From positions 310,001 through 374,000 of the forward strand of contig JALNQF010000015.1 of NCBI GenBank assembly GCA_028456385.1: a stretch of 64,000 nucleotides of DNA, read 5' to 3'. Under the pieces are notes generated by a model. It was not told where the DNA came from. It made no database searches and saw only the letters and a program-made list of their open reading frames with translations. The position numbers were made by a program, and so were the translations under genes. This document shows, one piece after another, positions 19,319 to 31,832 of the stretch. Each line of letters starts with the position of its first letter. Positions within the stretch are counted from its first letter, which is position 1. Origin of the DNA: Ophiosphaerella korrae (Eukaryota; Ascomycota; Dothideomycetes; Pleosporales; Phaeosphaeriaceae).

Positions 19319-22289
19319 ATGGGCGTCTCTTCGTCGCAGCCCGCGCCTGAGCCATTACAAAGTACGCCCACTTCTCAAGCTTCCCTAGCCGCTGAACGCG
19401 TCCCCCACTATCGTGAGTAACGCGTCATGCCGCATTCTCAAGGCTCTGCGATTGAAGATGAAAGTTAGGAGTGTGGCTAATATTGACATCCAGGGCCGAA
19501 GATGGACGACGCAGCGGCATCGCAGCAACTGCTGGAAGAAGCTGGGGTTACGCCAAGATTTGAACAAGAGAAGCAAGTGCGACGTACCAGAGGCAAGCAG
19601 GGCCGGGCGGCAGTAAAGGTGGGTTCCACCATGTGCCTTCCTTCTCCTCGTCGAACATACCTTCCTAAGCCCGCTCTAGTCTTTTAGTCTTGGCGATATC
19701 CAAGCCTACCTCGACAGCGATAACGACGACCCGGCGCAAAACGGCTCCCTCTTGCCGCTTCCTGAAATCGAAGTGCCAGACTCACAAGCCGTTCTGCCAA
19801 CGACTACCCCCAACGACCCGCCCATGTCTCCGCCCATGACTTCCAGGATTGCCATACCCGCAAACATGCCAAGAAAATCTACCCGCAAGAAGAGCATGAA
19901 GAAAAGCAACGGCATGCATGACTCTAGTATTCTCACCTCTCAAAGCAAATCTAGCGACAGTTGGGACGCCGAGAATTCAGCCAAATCCACGCGCAAGCAC
20001 CAGCGTGGCAAGTACCATACTGAACCAGCTCCGCTCGAAGGGGAGACAGATCGATCAAGTGCTTCCTCTGAGAGAAACTCATCGGCGGTACCGCAATCTG
20101 GCAAAGCAGTTGCTGAGGTTGAGCAAGGTGCTGCGGTTTCGAAGAAAGGTTCAAGGAAGATGAAAAAGCGAGATTTGACACAAAAGAAAAAGCTGTCGGA
20201 GCTTATACGAGACGATGATGATGCAAGTGGGGAAGATACCATTGATACCCCATCACAACGTGGGGTGAAGACAGGAGCGGGCCTTAAGACTAAACTTGGG
20301 CGTTCTAAAACTCGAACTGCTTCGTACCACCGCAATTTAAAAGCGTTGGGCAAACCAGCTGAAGCTGGGTTGGCCCCAAACGGGTGCATGGAACAAACGC
20401 CTCTAGTACATAATATCCATTCGGATGAATGTCCCGCCACACCACCTGAGTCAGATCAACCCAAAGAGATGACACAGATTGCGGACATTGCCATTGGCGA
20501 CGCGCTGCCGGGCGAGAGCTCCTCTGGTGAGGATGAGATCCCTCATTTGCCGCCTCCCGAGATCACTAGCTCCAGCACAAAGCAATCAAAACAAGCAACT
20601 CCCAAGACAAATGACTTAAGTAAGCCCCGGCATCGCTATGTTCGGAATCGTAATGTGGACACCTCAATCACAGCAGCTGAAAGGGCCCTTAATGCCGTCC
20701 GTGATGTGCATCACCCTCCTGATCTACCGAACGGTGGTGCATATACGGAGGACGAAGAAGAATTGATCCGCAGAGCGATACGAGACTTCCAAGAGAGGAA
20801 AAGTCTTGACACAGACGAGCTTGTAGATATCATTCAGTGGAGTGGGGTCCGATTACCATCTGATATCACTGGGCCAAATTCTGGCCCATATGTGAAAGAT
20901 TACCAAGCTGAAGAAGAGAGCAAAGAGCTATGGGAAGAAATTAAACAAGTGAATCCGAAGCGAGGGCTTCCAGGAATAAAAGCACATGTTCAGTCACAGT
21001 ATCATGCTTTCAAGAGTGGACAGTGGACAGAAGAAGAAGAACAGGACCTAAAGAGGCTAGTTGAGTTATACCCTGGTAGATGGAAGCTTATATCTCAAAT
21101 TATGGGTAACCGCTCCAAGCTGGACGTGTATAACCGCTGGAAAGACTATGGCCAGCACGGCGACAGCCGTAACACCAATCGATGGTCAAGGGATGAAGAG
21201 GAATTGCTCATGCGTGCCCTCACTACTGTAGTCCAGCGAGATGAAGATTACCGTGCTGACGCAAGGGCGCCGCCGCTTGCCGTCTACACAAACGCCGACA
21301 TCAACTGGCCACAGGTATGTATCGAGATGGGAAACATTCGCAGTCGTCTGCAATGCACAGTTAAGTGGTCTGCCATGAAAAAGCGCGACTCGTCAATCAA
21401 AGTTCAGCCCGTATATAGGCGAGGAAGAACGCCTGATCCCGACCAGGTGGTTCGCGCAACTCCACAAAAGGGTGGATCACGGCATAAAGTTAGCACATCG
21501 ACTCCCAAAAAGCGTAAATCACGGAGAAGTGAAGTGCTTCTTAATGATGTTAAAGATGCCAATCTATCAACGAAGAAAAGCCGGCAACCACGGGCAAAGC
21601 GCCAACTTGAAAAGGATGGAACCACGCCTAGGAAATTACCCAAAATCCTCAGCAAGCTTCTAACACCTCAAAAAGCAAGTGCGGATATAGAGCCCGGAGA
21701 AGCCCGTGACGGGGATGTCGATAATGTACCGACTGGTGCAATTTCTAAACATTCAACTCCCATTACTTTGAGCACACCGGGGGTTGACCAGATGCTATGG
21801 GGTGACAAGTTTGATCTTATCGAACAGGTTGCAACTCTCAATCCAGATAACGAAGAGGCCATCGATTGGGAAGATATTGCAGCCGAGTCAAAAGGATCTT
21901 GGTCACCAGAGACTCTACACACAGCATTCAAAGAGCTTTTGTTACTTGTAGAGGAACGAGAGTCATTTAATCATACTATCGTTGACATTCTGGACCATCT
22001 CGCAGATAGGTTCAGTGGTGAGGAGCTCAACCAACATTACATCCCTTCACACGATATGCAGGTTGACCAAGATATCGAAGCAAATCAGCCGAATACGAAA
22101 CGAAAGAGGAAGTTGACCAAGCGCAACAATTTACTCAAGTCACGCTCAAAGAGGACAAAGATCGGCTCGACTCGCACATCACTAAAACAATTCAAGTCTA
22201 CAGAGCGCATTGCCGAGAGCGATGACTCTAGTAACGAGCTTGCTGGAAACGATGGCATCGAAAGTGATGACAGTACTGGAGGGGAATAG
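19319..22289 (+). CDS. Reb1/TTF1-type Myb DNA-binding protein
   Basis: Likely general regulatory or RNA polymerase I termination factor of the Reb1/TTF1 group, nuclear. Exons 19319-19412, 19494-19618 and 19680-22289; 942 residues. The last acceptor is chosen at GCTCTAG because it gives an in-phase junction (VKSFSLGDIQAYL). Residues ~100-430 are charged and disordered with basic NLS-like runs (PRKSTRKKSMKK). From ~430: YTEDEEELIRRAIRDF, DELVDIIQWSGVRLP, then Myb repeat SGQWTEEEEQDLKRLVELYP...WKLISQIMGNR...VYNRWKDYG and a second NRWSRDEEELLMRAL...INWPQVCIEMGNIRSRLQCTVKW. The C-terminal region is basic (TPKKRKSRRS). Close paralogues in fungi include several Myb proteins, so the Reb1 name is family-level only. 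Confidence 0.8.
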
Positions 22290-23535
22290 GATTACGCATT
22301 GTGATTAGGAGTTGGGAATCTATTTGGCGCGGATAGGTTCACATGTTTTTCAAGAACCAGAGATACCCATATTTTTGAGGTTTCGAGCCTCGGGCAAGCC
22401 GAAGTTGCACCATCTAACCTTGTGCAAATCCCATTCAAGAACAGTAACTAGCATATAGTTTTGCACCAGATAGGGATAGCATCTGGACATTGTCTTACTT
22501 TGATACAGGGGTAGTGAAGACAATTGATCAAGTAGGTTCTTGTCTTGGCTCTCAGGACTTGGCAGCAGTGTTGGGTTGCCACAGCAGAACACAGCCACGC
22601 TCAACCTGTAAATCATTCTCGCACTATCGGAGCATTTTTCTCCTGCAATGGAACCATTGACAGGGTAAAAATAGAAATCTAGGGTCACGACACCTGCAAG
22701 CCAACGTGTGCGCTATTGGATTTCTCGGGAGCGTAAGCGATACGGTATATCGGTATCAGGTGGGCAGACGCTGATTTATCGAAAGTCGATCTGCAGTTGT
22801 CCAAAACTTGAGCAACCACCAAAGGACATGAATAATACCGACGTTAGATACAGGCACAATGCCAACGTGTAGACGCTTGTGTCACCGTGTCATTTGTGCC
22901 CATGTTTCCATGTTGCAGGGAACATCTTCAGGCCTTGGAAGCCCGCCCGTCGCTTCTTTCGCGGCTTGGCGCATGTCACGCTCAATCTGCATCGCATTCA
23001 TGTCCCAGCCAATGCAAACCCTGTCGCCACCGTTGAGCCCAATCATGACAACTCCCACGGTATTGATCATTACCCTAAATGGCCCGCTCGTGACGTTGGC
23101 ATGGACAGCCTGCCACACAAACTGCCATCCATGGACGGGAAAGGCGCGGTCCGACAAACCAACATAAGTGAATCAGGTGTCACCTAGGGCCTGAACATTT
23201 CCTCTGATCCTCCTCGTCCTGGTCTTCCGCGGCTGACATGATCGAGCGACCCGCGACAATATAATATTGTTCCCGAGCACACGGACTGATTGGTGATCGC
23301 CGTACAGTGCCTCTTACGACGTGTTTGACCTGTGCAAACCAGCATCTCCCAACCTTGCCACTCGTCGCATCCCGACATATAACACCGTCTGTAACGCCCG
23401 CGGCAGACACCTTATCGGCTATTGTACGAGTTTCCCCTGCGACGTCATTCATACAGGCCTGTCCTTTCTCCTGTCCTGCCTTGATATCTATCCTCCCCGG
23501 CCCACACGCGACTACCATCCACCGCCCTAATTCAC
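22290..23535. other. Intergenic region, 1.25 kb, with an uncertain small minus-strand frame
   Basis: A minus-strand frame at 22882-23157 would encode 91 residues (MSDRAFPVHGWQF...) of unremarkable composition without a known domain, and overlapping plus-strand frames are of similar length. I see no splice pattern supporting any of them. Otherwise presumed promoter of the Kelch gene. Confidence 0.3.
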
Positions 23536-26067
23536 ATGACCGATTTCGCCATGAACCAGGTACAACGTCGACAGTCAATATTCACCGAAGTGGGATTAGT
23601 GGATGAGGATACGATGAGAGATGCACGGAGTCCGGCACCAATAACAACCACATTTAAGCACCTCAGGCCGACCAGGACTGTCCGTTTTCAAAGCCAGAAT
23701 TCTATCTTCGGTTCGAAAGACGGAGATGACGAGAGCGATTGGAAGTCAATAGTAGACGAGGACGATGACAATTCACCATCTTCGACCACTTCATCGACCA
23801 CGCCTCCACCGGCTTCCTCTGCGGTACCTTTGCGATTATACCGAGTTGGCCTATTTGCCTTTGTGCTTGCTCTAATGCTACCAATTATTTCAATCAACCC
23901 CATCTCACGGTTTGGAGCACGGGCTAGCATGATACCGCGAAGCACAATTGAAGTACAGTCAGAGCAACTGATGGTATTAAGACGTGGAGATTCATCAACA
24001 GATGCGTGCAAACGATGGGCTGGCCAAAGCACCATCGTCAATGGCACGCTGTACATGTACGGCTTCCGCAAGAATAGCTCGCCCAAGGACGACCAAAATA
24101 CGTGGAGTAAGACCGACCATTATCATATTTTGATAAATGCTATTTCGCCAGAGCTTTACTGATTGGTAACAGACAACGACTTTCTAAGTCTCGATTTGAC
24201 CAAATCATGGCAGATTGCTTCACCTTCCCTCACAGGTCTCCCACAACCGTCCGGTCCACCCGCCGTTTCGCTTGGCACCCTCTGGGGCTCACAGACGTCT
24301 CTCTGGCTCTATGGTGGACAATTCTCTGACAAGCCAAAGACCTCCCCTGGTGCAAACAGTGTGTGGGAATACGACATTGGGGGCAAGAAATGGAATGAGC
24401 ATAAGAACCCGAAGAGCAGCGCTGGTGACAGTGCAGAGGGCAATGGCCAGGACATACAGAGAGCTGCTGAAGGAGCGGGTTTCAGTGTTGCTTCTCTTGG
24501 CCGTGGCTGGTATTTTGGAGGTCATCTCGATGACTACACAACGGAAGGTTGGAGCAACCAGGTTGCCAGGGTGTATCTAAAGAGTCTTCTGGAATTCACT
24601 TTCCCTGGATTCACCAATAATGCTGTTGAAAGCCTGAAGGGTGATAAGAAAGCTGGCAATGAGGGCGTGTTCCGCAATATCACAGAAGGTGGTACTCAAA
24701 GTTCCGGCTCATTCCCTCAACGAGCAGACGGGGTGTTGACTTATGTCCCTGGTTTTGGCGATGAAGGCATTTTAGTTGGCTTGACTGGCGGCGATAATGA
24801 CACTTTTGTAAGCAAAAATATCCCAGGGGGATTATCAGGCTTGCTAACAAACATAGACACAAATGAATGTAATCGATGTTTATGACATTGCCAAGTCGAA
24901 ATGGTACAAGCAGAGCACATCTGGAAAGATCCCCCCCTATCGCGTCAATCCATGTGCTACAGTTGCGGCTGCTGCAGAGTAAGTAGCTTTCAGTACTCGA
25001 GTCAATATTCTCCCTTGCTGACGTGATGTAGCGGTTCGTCGTACAACATTTACATGTATGGCGGCCAGAATCTCCAACCAGCCGCCCAACAGACGCAGAA
25101 AGACGACATGTGGATTCTATCCATCCCCTCATTCTCATGGATAGAAGTTGATCAAGGAGGACAAGTTCCTTATGCACGTGCTGGCCATTCCTGCCACGTT
25201 TGGGACGGCCAATTGATCTCAATCGGCGGCTACATTGACCCAAATCTATCTTGTGAATCCCCTGGAATCTATGTTTTCAACATGACTAGTCTCTCATGGA
25301 AGGACCAGTTCACTGCGCTCACAGGAGATAAAGCCAAACAAGCTTACAATGGCCAACAAAATAGTATTGGCAACCCTCTCGCTCAACAGGCCAACCAGCG
25401 CGGCTTCGGTGTTAAAGCTGGCCTAGAAGGGAGTTACGGCTATGCTGTCCCCCAGCCCGTCCAAAAGGTCATCGGAGGCCAAGCCACGGGAGGCGCAACC
25501 CTAACCGCCCCCATACAAACCCCTACCGCCGGGCCCCTTGCCACAGGCAAGCCCCAGACGTATACGGTAACCGGCCCCAACGGGGCCATCATCACCGAAA
25601 TCTCCGGTGGTAACGGGTCCCACAACGGCGGCAACTCAGGTCCTAACGTTGGTGCCATCATTGCCGGCGTCATCGCAGGCGTTTTCTTCGTTGTCGCCGC
25701 CTACTTCGCCTTCTGTGCCTGGATATACCGTAAACGTGTCCAAATTTGGAAAGACCACGCCGCCGCTATGCAAACGCGCGCCAACAATGAAAAATTAGGC
25801 ACGCTTACTTCGTCGTCGAAATTGTCGAGTGAAAGGCCAGCTGGCACGCTGGGAAGCAGCCACGGCGCGGCAGCAGGTTCATTTGATATTGTGCGGAATG
25901 CGAATGCGGAGCACAGTTATGGAGGTGCAGCTGGAGAATGGGGTAGGAGAAGTAGCGAAGGGAGTGTTCATGAGGATTTGCTAAGTGGACAGGAACCGAG
26001 TTTCTGGGGCACAAGGGGTGTGCTTTTGAATCCGAGGAGAAGTTTGAGGGTCATCAATCGGGATTGA
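23536..26067 (+). CDS. Kelch-repeat membrane protein with two TM segments
   Basis: 787 residues. Exons 23536-24106, 24173-24807, 24857-24978 and 25032-26067; introns 49-66 nt, all in phase. The cytosolic-type head of ~100 residues (acidic, Ser/Thr rich) is followed by TM1 YRVGLFAFVLALMLPIISI. The lumenal or extracellular part contains Kelch blades: WAGQSTIVNGTLYMYGF, TSLWLYGGQFSD, VWEYDIGGKKWNEH, YNIYMYGGQN, MWILSIPSFSWIEV, ARAGHSCHVWDGQLISIGGY and YVFNMTSLSWKD, the last carrying N-glycosylation sequons. A Pro/Thr/Gly-rich stalk leads to TM2 VGAIIAGVIAGVFFVVAAYF and a ~110-residue C-tail. Fungal Kelch proteins of this kind are remembered as cell-wall or polarity-associated, but the function here is unknown. 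Confidence 0.83.
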
Positions 26068-27398
26068 TAACGCTCTTAATGGTTGGCGGGATTTGGTATG
26101 CTCCTTTGTCGACTGATGATCCCGGGCTGGACTGGGGTTGTCTCAGGGCATTTTTGATCACGAATCTCTTTCTCATTTTTACTCACATTATAGCAAAGCA
26201 TTGAGCGCAGTGAGGATATGAATGTTTAATGATAATGGATCGATATACGAGTAACCCAATGTTCCAAGGCAATGGTTGATCATGATCAATGTCGTGACAG
26301 CAATGCATTAGAGTCACTGTGCAATTAGTGGTGTTTAACTTGCTTGAGAATTTGTCCGGCATATCCATCACCTACATCGTTCACGAGTCTCCACCAAAAA
26401 TCGACATCTACAAACCCACGCCTCTCTCCCTGGGCCCCTCACCAAATGCTTAACCCAACGCTCCACACTTCCAAAGCTATCACGACCCTTCCCCAAATGC
26501 AGTAGCTCCACCATGCCATTCTTCGAATTCACAACCATAGGCTCCTCCCTCCCCTCCAGCACGCATCCCACGCCCACGGCACCACTTGCAAACCACGCCC
26601 TGAAACCGCACGAGCGAACAAAGACGTGCCTCAAAAAGACGCACACCGACCTAGCGCACTGCCGCTCTCCGTACACGCGCCGAAATCCTACCCCTAAGCA
26701 CACCGCCGTGTCTCCCGGTTTGCCGGAGCGCTTAGTATAGAGCGCCGCACGCGGCGAGCGCTCACATAGCACTGACCAACGCTCATTACTATCCATTCCC
26801 TGACCATCGTTGACGAAGGAGTTTTGGAAGTAATAGCGAACGGGGGTCCACGGTCTTCTTGGTAGTTGAGGGACGAGTAGGAGGGGGCATTGGAAGCCTT
26901 GAGTGGCTTTGTAGGACTTGGCTGCCTCTTTGGATGAGGTCCACGCATTGGCTGTTACTTCCAGACAGGAGAAATTTGGTGGGGTTGGTGAAGTGACGCA
27001 CAGGCCGACAAGACCAAGGAAGAAGGAAGATTGTATGGTTGCGCTAGAAAGTGTGGGAGTAGGAGGGTTGTAGTGTTGGAGTTGTGTGAAGAAGCTTATA
27101 ATGAGTGGGGACAAGGTGAGTCAAGTCAAGGCTCAAATGACACACGCAGCCATCTGGATTGTCTATTGGTAGCAGCGAGGTCCAGGTGAAATGGGAAAGA
27201 GGTAACCGCAAACTGGCATAGCGAATCGATAACAAACTAGAAGCAAACCCAGTTTACGTCCACTTTGCAGAATGTGGTCCATAGCATGGTCATATATACA
27301 AAAAGTGGACCATATAAATTAGCAGAAGCTGTGTTCAGTATCACGTTTTCATCATGCATATGGCTTTCCTCCTTTATACACATGCTACGTGATACTTT
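26068..27398. other. Intergenic region, 1.3 kb, with a possible unassigned minus-strand coding segment
   Basis: A long minus-strand open frame at 26368-27114 (~248 codons) has no ATG at its start; its first internal ATG leaves ~145 codons, including NERWSVLCERSPRAALYTKR and SVERWVKHLVRG. It could be an exon of an unrecognised gene or chance. Nothing else convincing is visible. Confidence 0.3.
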
Positions 27399-29887
27399 TC
27401 ATGGGTCCACATCACGATTTAGGTTGTACTGCCGGTACCCGAAGCCATCCATGGTAACATAATGACCCAGTGATTCTAATTCTTGCCATACCTCCGGATA
27501 TCGTTGTTTGATCCAGGCCTCCACATAGGTTTGCCGATCGGAGCTGGCAGTCATGTTGAACCAGTTACCAAGACTACCAAATATCAGCAAACGGTCAACG
27601 TGATGCGACAAGCGAATGACGAGTCTTACATATCCAGATCAGGCGTGAAGCCATATTCTTTTTCAACACTCTCAACCAGCGCTAGTGCGTCGTCATGTTG
27701 GTGGTTTCGAGCAATTGCGCACATGTACGCTAACCATATGGTCTTGTCAATTTCTACATTCTGCTCTTTTAATCGTTGCCAGATTGAATTTGCATGCCGG
27801 TAACCAAAGTGCATTCCCTCACAAGACCTGAAGGCAATGGCGATGCTATTGTATGAAGGGCCCTCTTTTGACTCACAGATCTCTCTCCAAAACTGAAGTG
27901 CTTTTGTGTTCTCTTTGGTGGCAGCATAAGCTAGCATGAGTGAGTTGCGTAGTCGAGTATCGATGTCGACATTAAAGTCCAACTTCAGCTGATTGTGTGC
28001 CAATTCCAAAGACTCGGCGTCCTCGCAACGCGCAAAGCCAGTGAATGCTGCAACGTAAACATCTCGGTTGGCTGAGTACTCCGGACTGACGTGATTACGC
28101 ATATGGAAGAAGACATGACATGCCATATCTGGACGTTTCCGCTCGAAGAAATTATTCATTATCTTGACACGGTCATCTCGAGGTGTCTCAATAAAAATTT
28201 TGCGCAGAATCTGATACGTGTCCCAGGCGTCTGTCGTACTAGTTTCATCGTCTAGTATGAAAACTAATAGGTTGTTTTGGATGATCAATCGCTGATCCGG
28301 AGAAAGCTGGTGAGCATGTACCTGTAACAAATCAATGGCATCGTGATGCTCGCCGCGGCGCAGATGAAGAAGGCACAGGGCCCCGATAGTCTCTGGGGCG
28401 AAGTGAGCTTTGCGTTCATGCAGGTCGTCTACCATGACCATCAAATCATCGAAGTAAGTGTATTTCAATTCACACAGTGCCTGAATTAGCTGATTGATGG
28501 CCAGGACACTCTGCCCTTCACTTGAGAAGTCACCCTGGAGGTTGAAGTATGCCGCTCGCGCACCGTCTATGTCTTTTACTGATAGGCGATACTGAATCTG
28601 CATTGTATAAGTTCTTTCATCAGGCAAGATTCCACGCTTCTCCCCGAGTGTAATATAGCGCTCGGCTGAGTAAGGGTCTTGCTTTGACATGGAGAATTCG
28701 ACGAGAAGATTGATAGTGTCTATATCTGGGTGAATAATCTTGGTGGCAGGAAGCTTCTGTCGTGCCTCGTCGTTGCGGCGAACCATAACGCTCATCATGC
28801 GATCGACCTCGTCAACTCCCTTCCCGATGGCAGCAGACCAGAGAAAAACAGCATCCCACGTGGCCTTGTCTGGTGTGTAGTCTTTTAGCAGAGAGGCTAC
28901 CACCTGTTGACCAAAAGATAGGTCACCAGACAGGGCACAAGCTTTTAACAAAGCAGCTGATGTTCTTCCCATAGGCTGTGCATATTCTTCAGCAGTGCGA
29001 GTAATAGGAAAGGTATACCAAAATTTGGCATCCTCCATCTCTCTCAGGTTGGCGAAAAATGCCACTAAGTGATATTGCATCAGAGCACTTATTGGGACTT
29101 GTGAATGGCGGATCAGAGATACGGTGTTCCGCATCTCGTCTACGTTGCCTTCCATAACAAGGCCTCTCAGCACATTGCTCCATGCCCGGAAGGAAGCTTG
29201 GAGACGCTCGGTGGTTGCGTTTGAATCGACCTTGAAAGCATTCATGACAATATCCCGGGCTTCCATGGCAGCCCCAAACTGGGTGAGCAGGCGCACCAAT
29301 TTTGTGTCTACGTGGGCAAGCCTCTCTTCAGACGCTGCTTTCTCGGGCGCGTCAAGCCCTAGCCGTTTGGCATACTGGTGGAGGATTGCTTTCCCGAACT
29401 GAACATGGCTTGGCCCACCTTTCTTAGGCAGATGAGGCGGATCCATCATCCTGTTGTATATTCCATCTTGCAGCTCCCTAGCAGTAAACCACGGCTGGCC
29501 ATCTTCTCGGGGGTTTTCCAAGAGATAGTTGAAGGCGGCGTGTGTCTGGCCAATGTGGAAGTCCTCATAAGCTCCCTTCTTCAGTGCAAAGAAATCCTTG
29601 AGGGCATCGGCAATGGCCTCGGTCGGCGGCGGGCGTTCGCCTGTTGCTTGTGCAAAAAGAAGTTTGCCCAAAATGTCCAGGCCGGGGGGGATGTCGGCTG
29701 GTTTTAGTTTTCGGCGCTGTTTGAACAGGTCGAGAAATGTCCTTCGCTGTGCATGCGGTGATGCCGGCGAAGCGGCAACGGGGTTTGTTGCACGTGGCCA
29801 GACGACCCGATGGCGGCAACCACGGTATAGCAGGGGCTCGTTGGCGATGAGGCTGCGGAAGACGAGGCGGGTCAAGTGCGAGGGCAT
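27399..29887 (-). CDS. PPR-like mitochondrial protein, possibly CIA84-related
   Basis: 810 residues. Exons 29887-27630 and 27573-27399; the 56-nt intron falls in the codon joining LD to ILGNWF. The Arg-rich head (MPSHLTRLVFRSL... HAQRRTFLDLFKQRRK) looks like a mitochondrial presequence. The rest is helical and TPR/PPR-like: TINLLVEFSMSKQDPYSAERYI, TYTMQIQYRLSVKDIDGARAAY, IGALCLLHLRRGEHHDAIDLL and SYNSIAIAFRSCEG. The MPSHLTR start and the RRTF...PPG segment recall Neurospora CIA84, an assembly factor of the complex I membrane arm; this is from memory and not verified. A role in mitochondrial gene expression is the alternative. Divergent from mitoribosomal protein S18 with 251 bp between starts. 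Confidence 0.75.
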
Positions 29888-30138
29888 CGTGGGCGGAGGC
29901 TTGAGGAAGCGCGCAATTGGACCACGGATACGTGGCTGATTACACGATGATTGGCTCCATAAAGAAGGAGGGGGGAGGGAGAGCTATTGTGCGCGACAGA
30001 CGAGACGAAAGCGTGTAGCAGCGGCAATGGCAATGGTGGCTAGCGAGGGAGGGGAGCTCTTGCTGCTGCCAAGATATCTAGCGGAATTTCGCCGACGGAG
30101 GAGAGCAAGACGACAACACCACCACCACAGCATCCAAC
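29888..30138. promoter_or_regulatory. Bidirectional promoter between two mitochondrial-protein genes
   Basis: Only 251 bp separate the divergent starts of the PPR-like gene and the S18 gene. The sequence is purine-rich at 29960-30060 (GAAGGAGGGGGGAGGGAGAG) and ends in a CAC-repeat (30115-30128). No obvious TATA box. Confidence 0.45.
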
Positions 30139-30852
30139 ATGTCATTCGCCCAATTGGCCATCCGGAGCCTCGTCGCGCCCTCGCGGCGATGCTCGCGGTT
30201 CTTCTCGTCTGGCGCGCAGAAAAAGGGTAGGCCTCCTACCGCGACGACGGACGGCCGCGCCTGGTGCCAAACAATTGACAATTCCTCCAGATGACGCCCT
30301 CCTCTCCATTCTGGGCGACGGCAATGCAGCCCGCTCGCCTGCCGCCGCCCAGCGCTGGGGCGGCACCCTGGCAACGCGCCTGGCCCGAGAAGCTGGCCTC
30401 GACCGGCCCTCGCAGACACGTGAGGTGCTGGAGGCAGAGAAGCGAAGCCAGTACCAGCGCCAGATATACCGCAAGTGGCAGCCCGGAGACGTCTATTCGC
30501 CCCAGGATCTGTCTGGCGCCGAGCAGAAGAGGTGGAAGATGGGGCGCAAGAGGCCACAGAGCGACGCCTTTGACGTCTTGGGCATCAATCCTGTGCTCGA
30601 GTACAAGGTGCCTTGCCCACGGTAGCGCTGTCTAGCCCAACCAGAGCTAATCGGCTGCAGAACTTCACAATCATGTCCGAGTACATGACGGAGACGGGGC
30701 GAGTGAAGCACTCGAGAGACACCGGACTGCGACCCAAGAACCAGAGGAAGATTGCGAAGGCCATACGGAGAGCCATTGGCCTGGGCCTGATGCCAAGCGT
30801 CCATAGACATCCGCTGGTGCTCAAGAAGAGCTCACCAGTCCGATTTTTATAG
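30139..30852 (+). CDS. RSM18: Mitochondrial small-subunit ribosomal protein S18 (bS18m, Rsm18-type)
   Basis: Component of the mitoribosomal small subunit. Exons 30139-30226, 30291-30607 and 30661-30852; 198 residues, all junctions in phase. The N-terminus (MSFAQLAIRSLVAPSRRCSRFF) is a presequence. The S18 core spans the last two exons: FDVLGINPVLEYK-NFTIMSEYMTETGRVKHSRDTGLRPKNQRKIAKAIRRA (given in pieces: FDVLGINPVLEYK, NFTIMSEYMTETGR, HSRDTGLRPKNQRK, IAKAIRRAIGLGLMP). The GLRPKNQRKxAKAIRRA block is the family signature. Intron 1 removes a TAG-containing stretch (donor GTAGGC, acceptor CTCCAG). Confidence 0.9.
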
Positions 30853-31832
30853 CAACATACATATACCCGGACGAGTCTATATACCATGCTTTGTCAACGC
30901 AATCCATTGCCATCACCGTCAACCTGCCCTTAACAGTAACTGTCCCCAAAAGCATCGAACACTGCACCTCAGCATTTTCCCTTTCAGTCCTGGATTCACC
31001 CAATATTGAACATGAGAGCACTGGCCTAGCTACAACGCTCGTATATTCTCACTTCCCTTTTCAAGCAAGTGCCTATGCAAAGCACCAACCCACCGAACCT
31101 CTACCTTCTCCATCAAGTATCTCATCAAATGTCGTCGAACACTGCGCTCCAGCATTCTCCCAATCCGTTTACCGCCCGCGTAACCCGCCGCCATTTCCCT
31201 CAACCAATGCCCTAATCTGGAAGCACACACTAACCCTTACAAGACTAGCAACACACATGACAAGAAATATCAATCCCCAGTTTTCTTGAGCGCCTACTTC
31301 CAGGGAATAAAAAATTTACTGATTTAGGGAAATGGAGAGGGGCGGATGAGATGGGTTGGTTTTGGGTGCTTATGCTTACGCTGATCTGCCGTCTTGATTT
31401 GAGACCGACCTTGTTGTCTTGATTACTCTGCTGCCACCCACGGGATTATGGCAGATGCGGCTGACCCGCTGACGGCCGGACGCCGTCAGCCTACTTTTGC
31501 GAACGCGTTTGTTTTTGTGGAGTGTTACATGACTAATTCGCCGGAATACGTGAACCAGCAATGAAGATCTGAATCACTGGCAGGCTGCACCTTGGAAATC
31601 AATAAACCTTCGCAAGAAACTTCATGCTACTCTGGGTATAATACTAAACATACAAAGCCACACTCCTGAATAGTCGGCAATACAAAAACAACTATGACGC
31701 CTCCCACCCGAGTGATGAGTCTAGCATGATAAGTGGAACACGCCACACCCATCAGAAGTGTCATCCCTGTTTTAGACAACGTATGCCGGAACAATGGGAA
31801 GCGTGGGTGGGAGAAATACGGTCGAAACAAGG
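30853..31832. other. Convergent intergenic region, ~1 kb
   Basis: Separates S18 from the DNMT5 gene. Holds a weak ~36-bp imperfect direct repeat (30951-30986 and 31131-31166, both containing TCGAACACTGC and CAGCATT) and a 9-bp hairpin at 31468-31490. Open frames here lack ATG or family signal. Confidence 0.35.
31468..31490. repeat. Perfect 9-bp inverted repeat (hairpin)
   Basis: GCTGACGGC, a 5-nt loop CGGAC, then GCCGTCAGC. It lies in the 3' region between convergent genes, about 340 bp past the stop of the DNMT5 gene on its strand, so a terminator role is unproven. Confidence 0.5.

Noticed and set aside
22882..23157. 91-codon minus-strand frame with ATG
   Set aside because: Overlapping plus-strand frames are equally long and no family signal is visible.
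24160..24162. In-frame TGA in the Kelch gene
   Set aside because: It lies inside a 66-nt GT-AG intron that joins the Kelch segments in phase.
26368..27114. 248-codon minus-strand frame after the Kelch gene
   Set aside because: No ATG at its start, no domain, and no clear splice partner; left only as an uncertain note in the intergenic entry.
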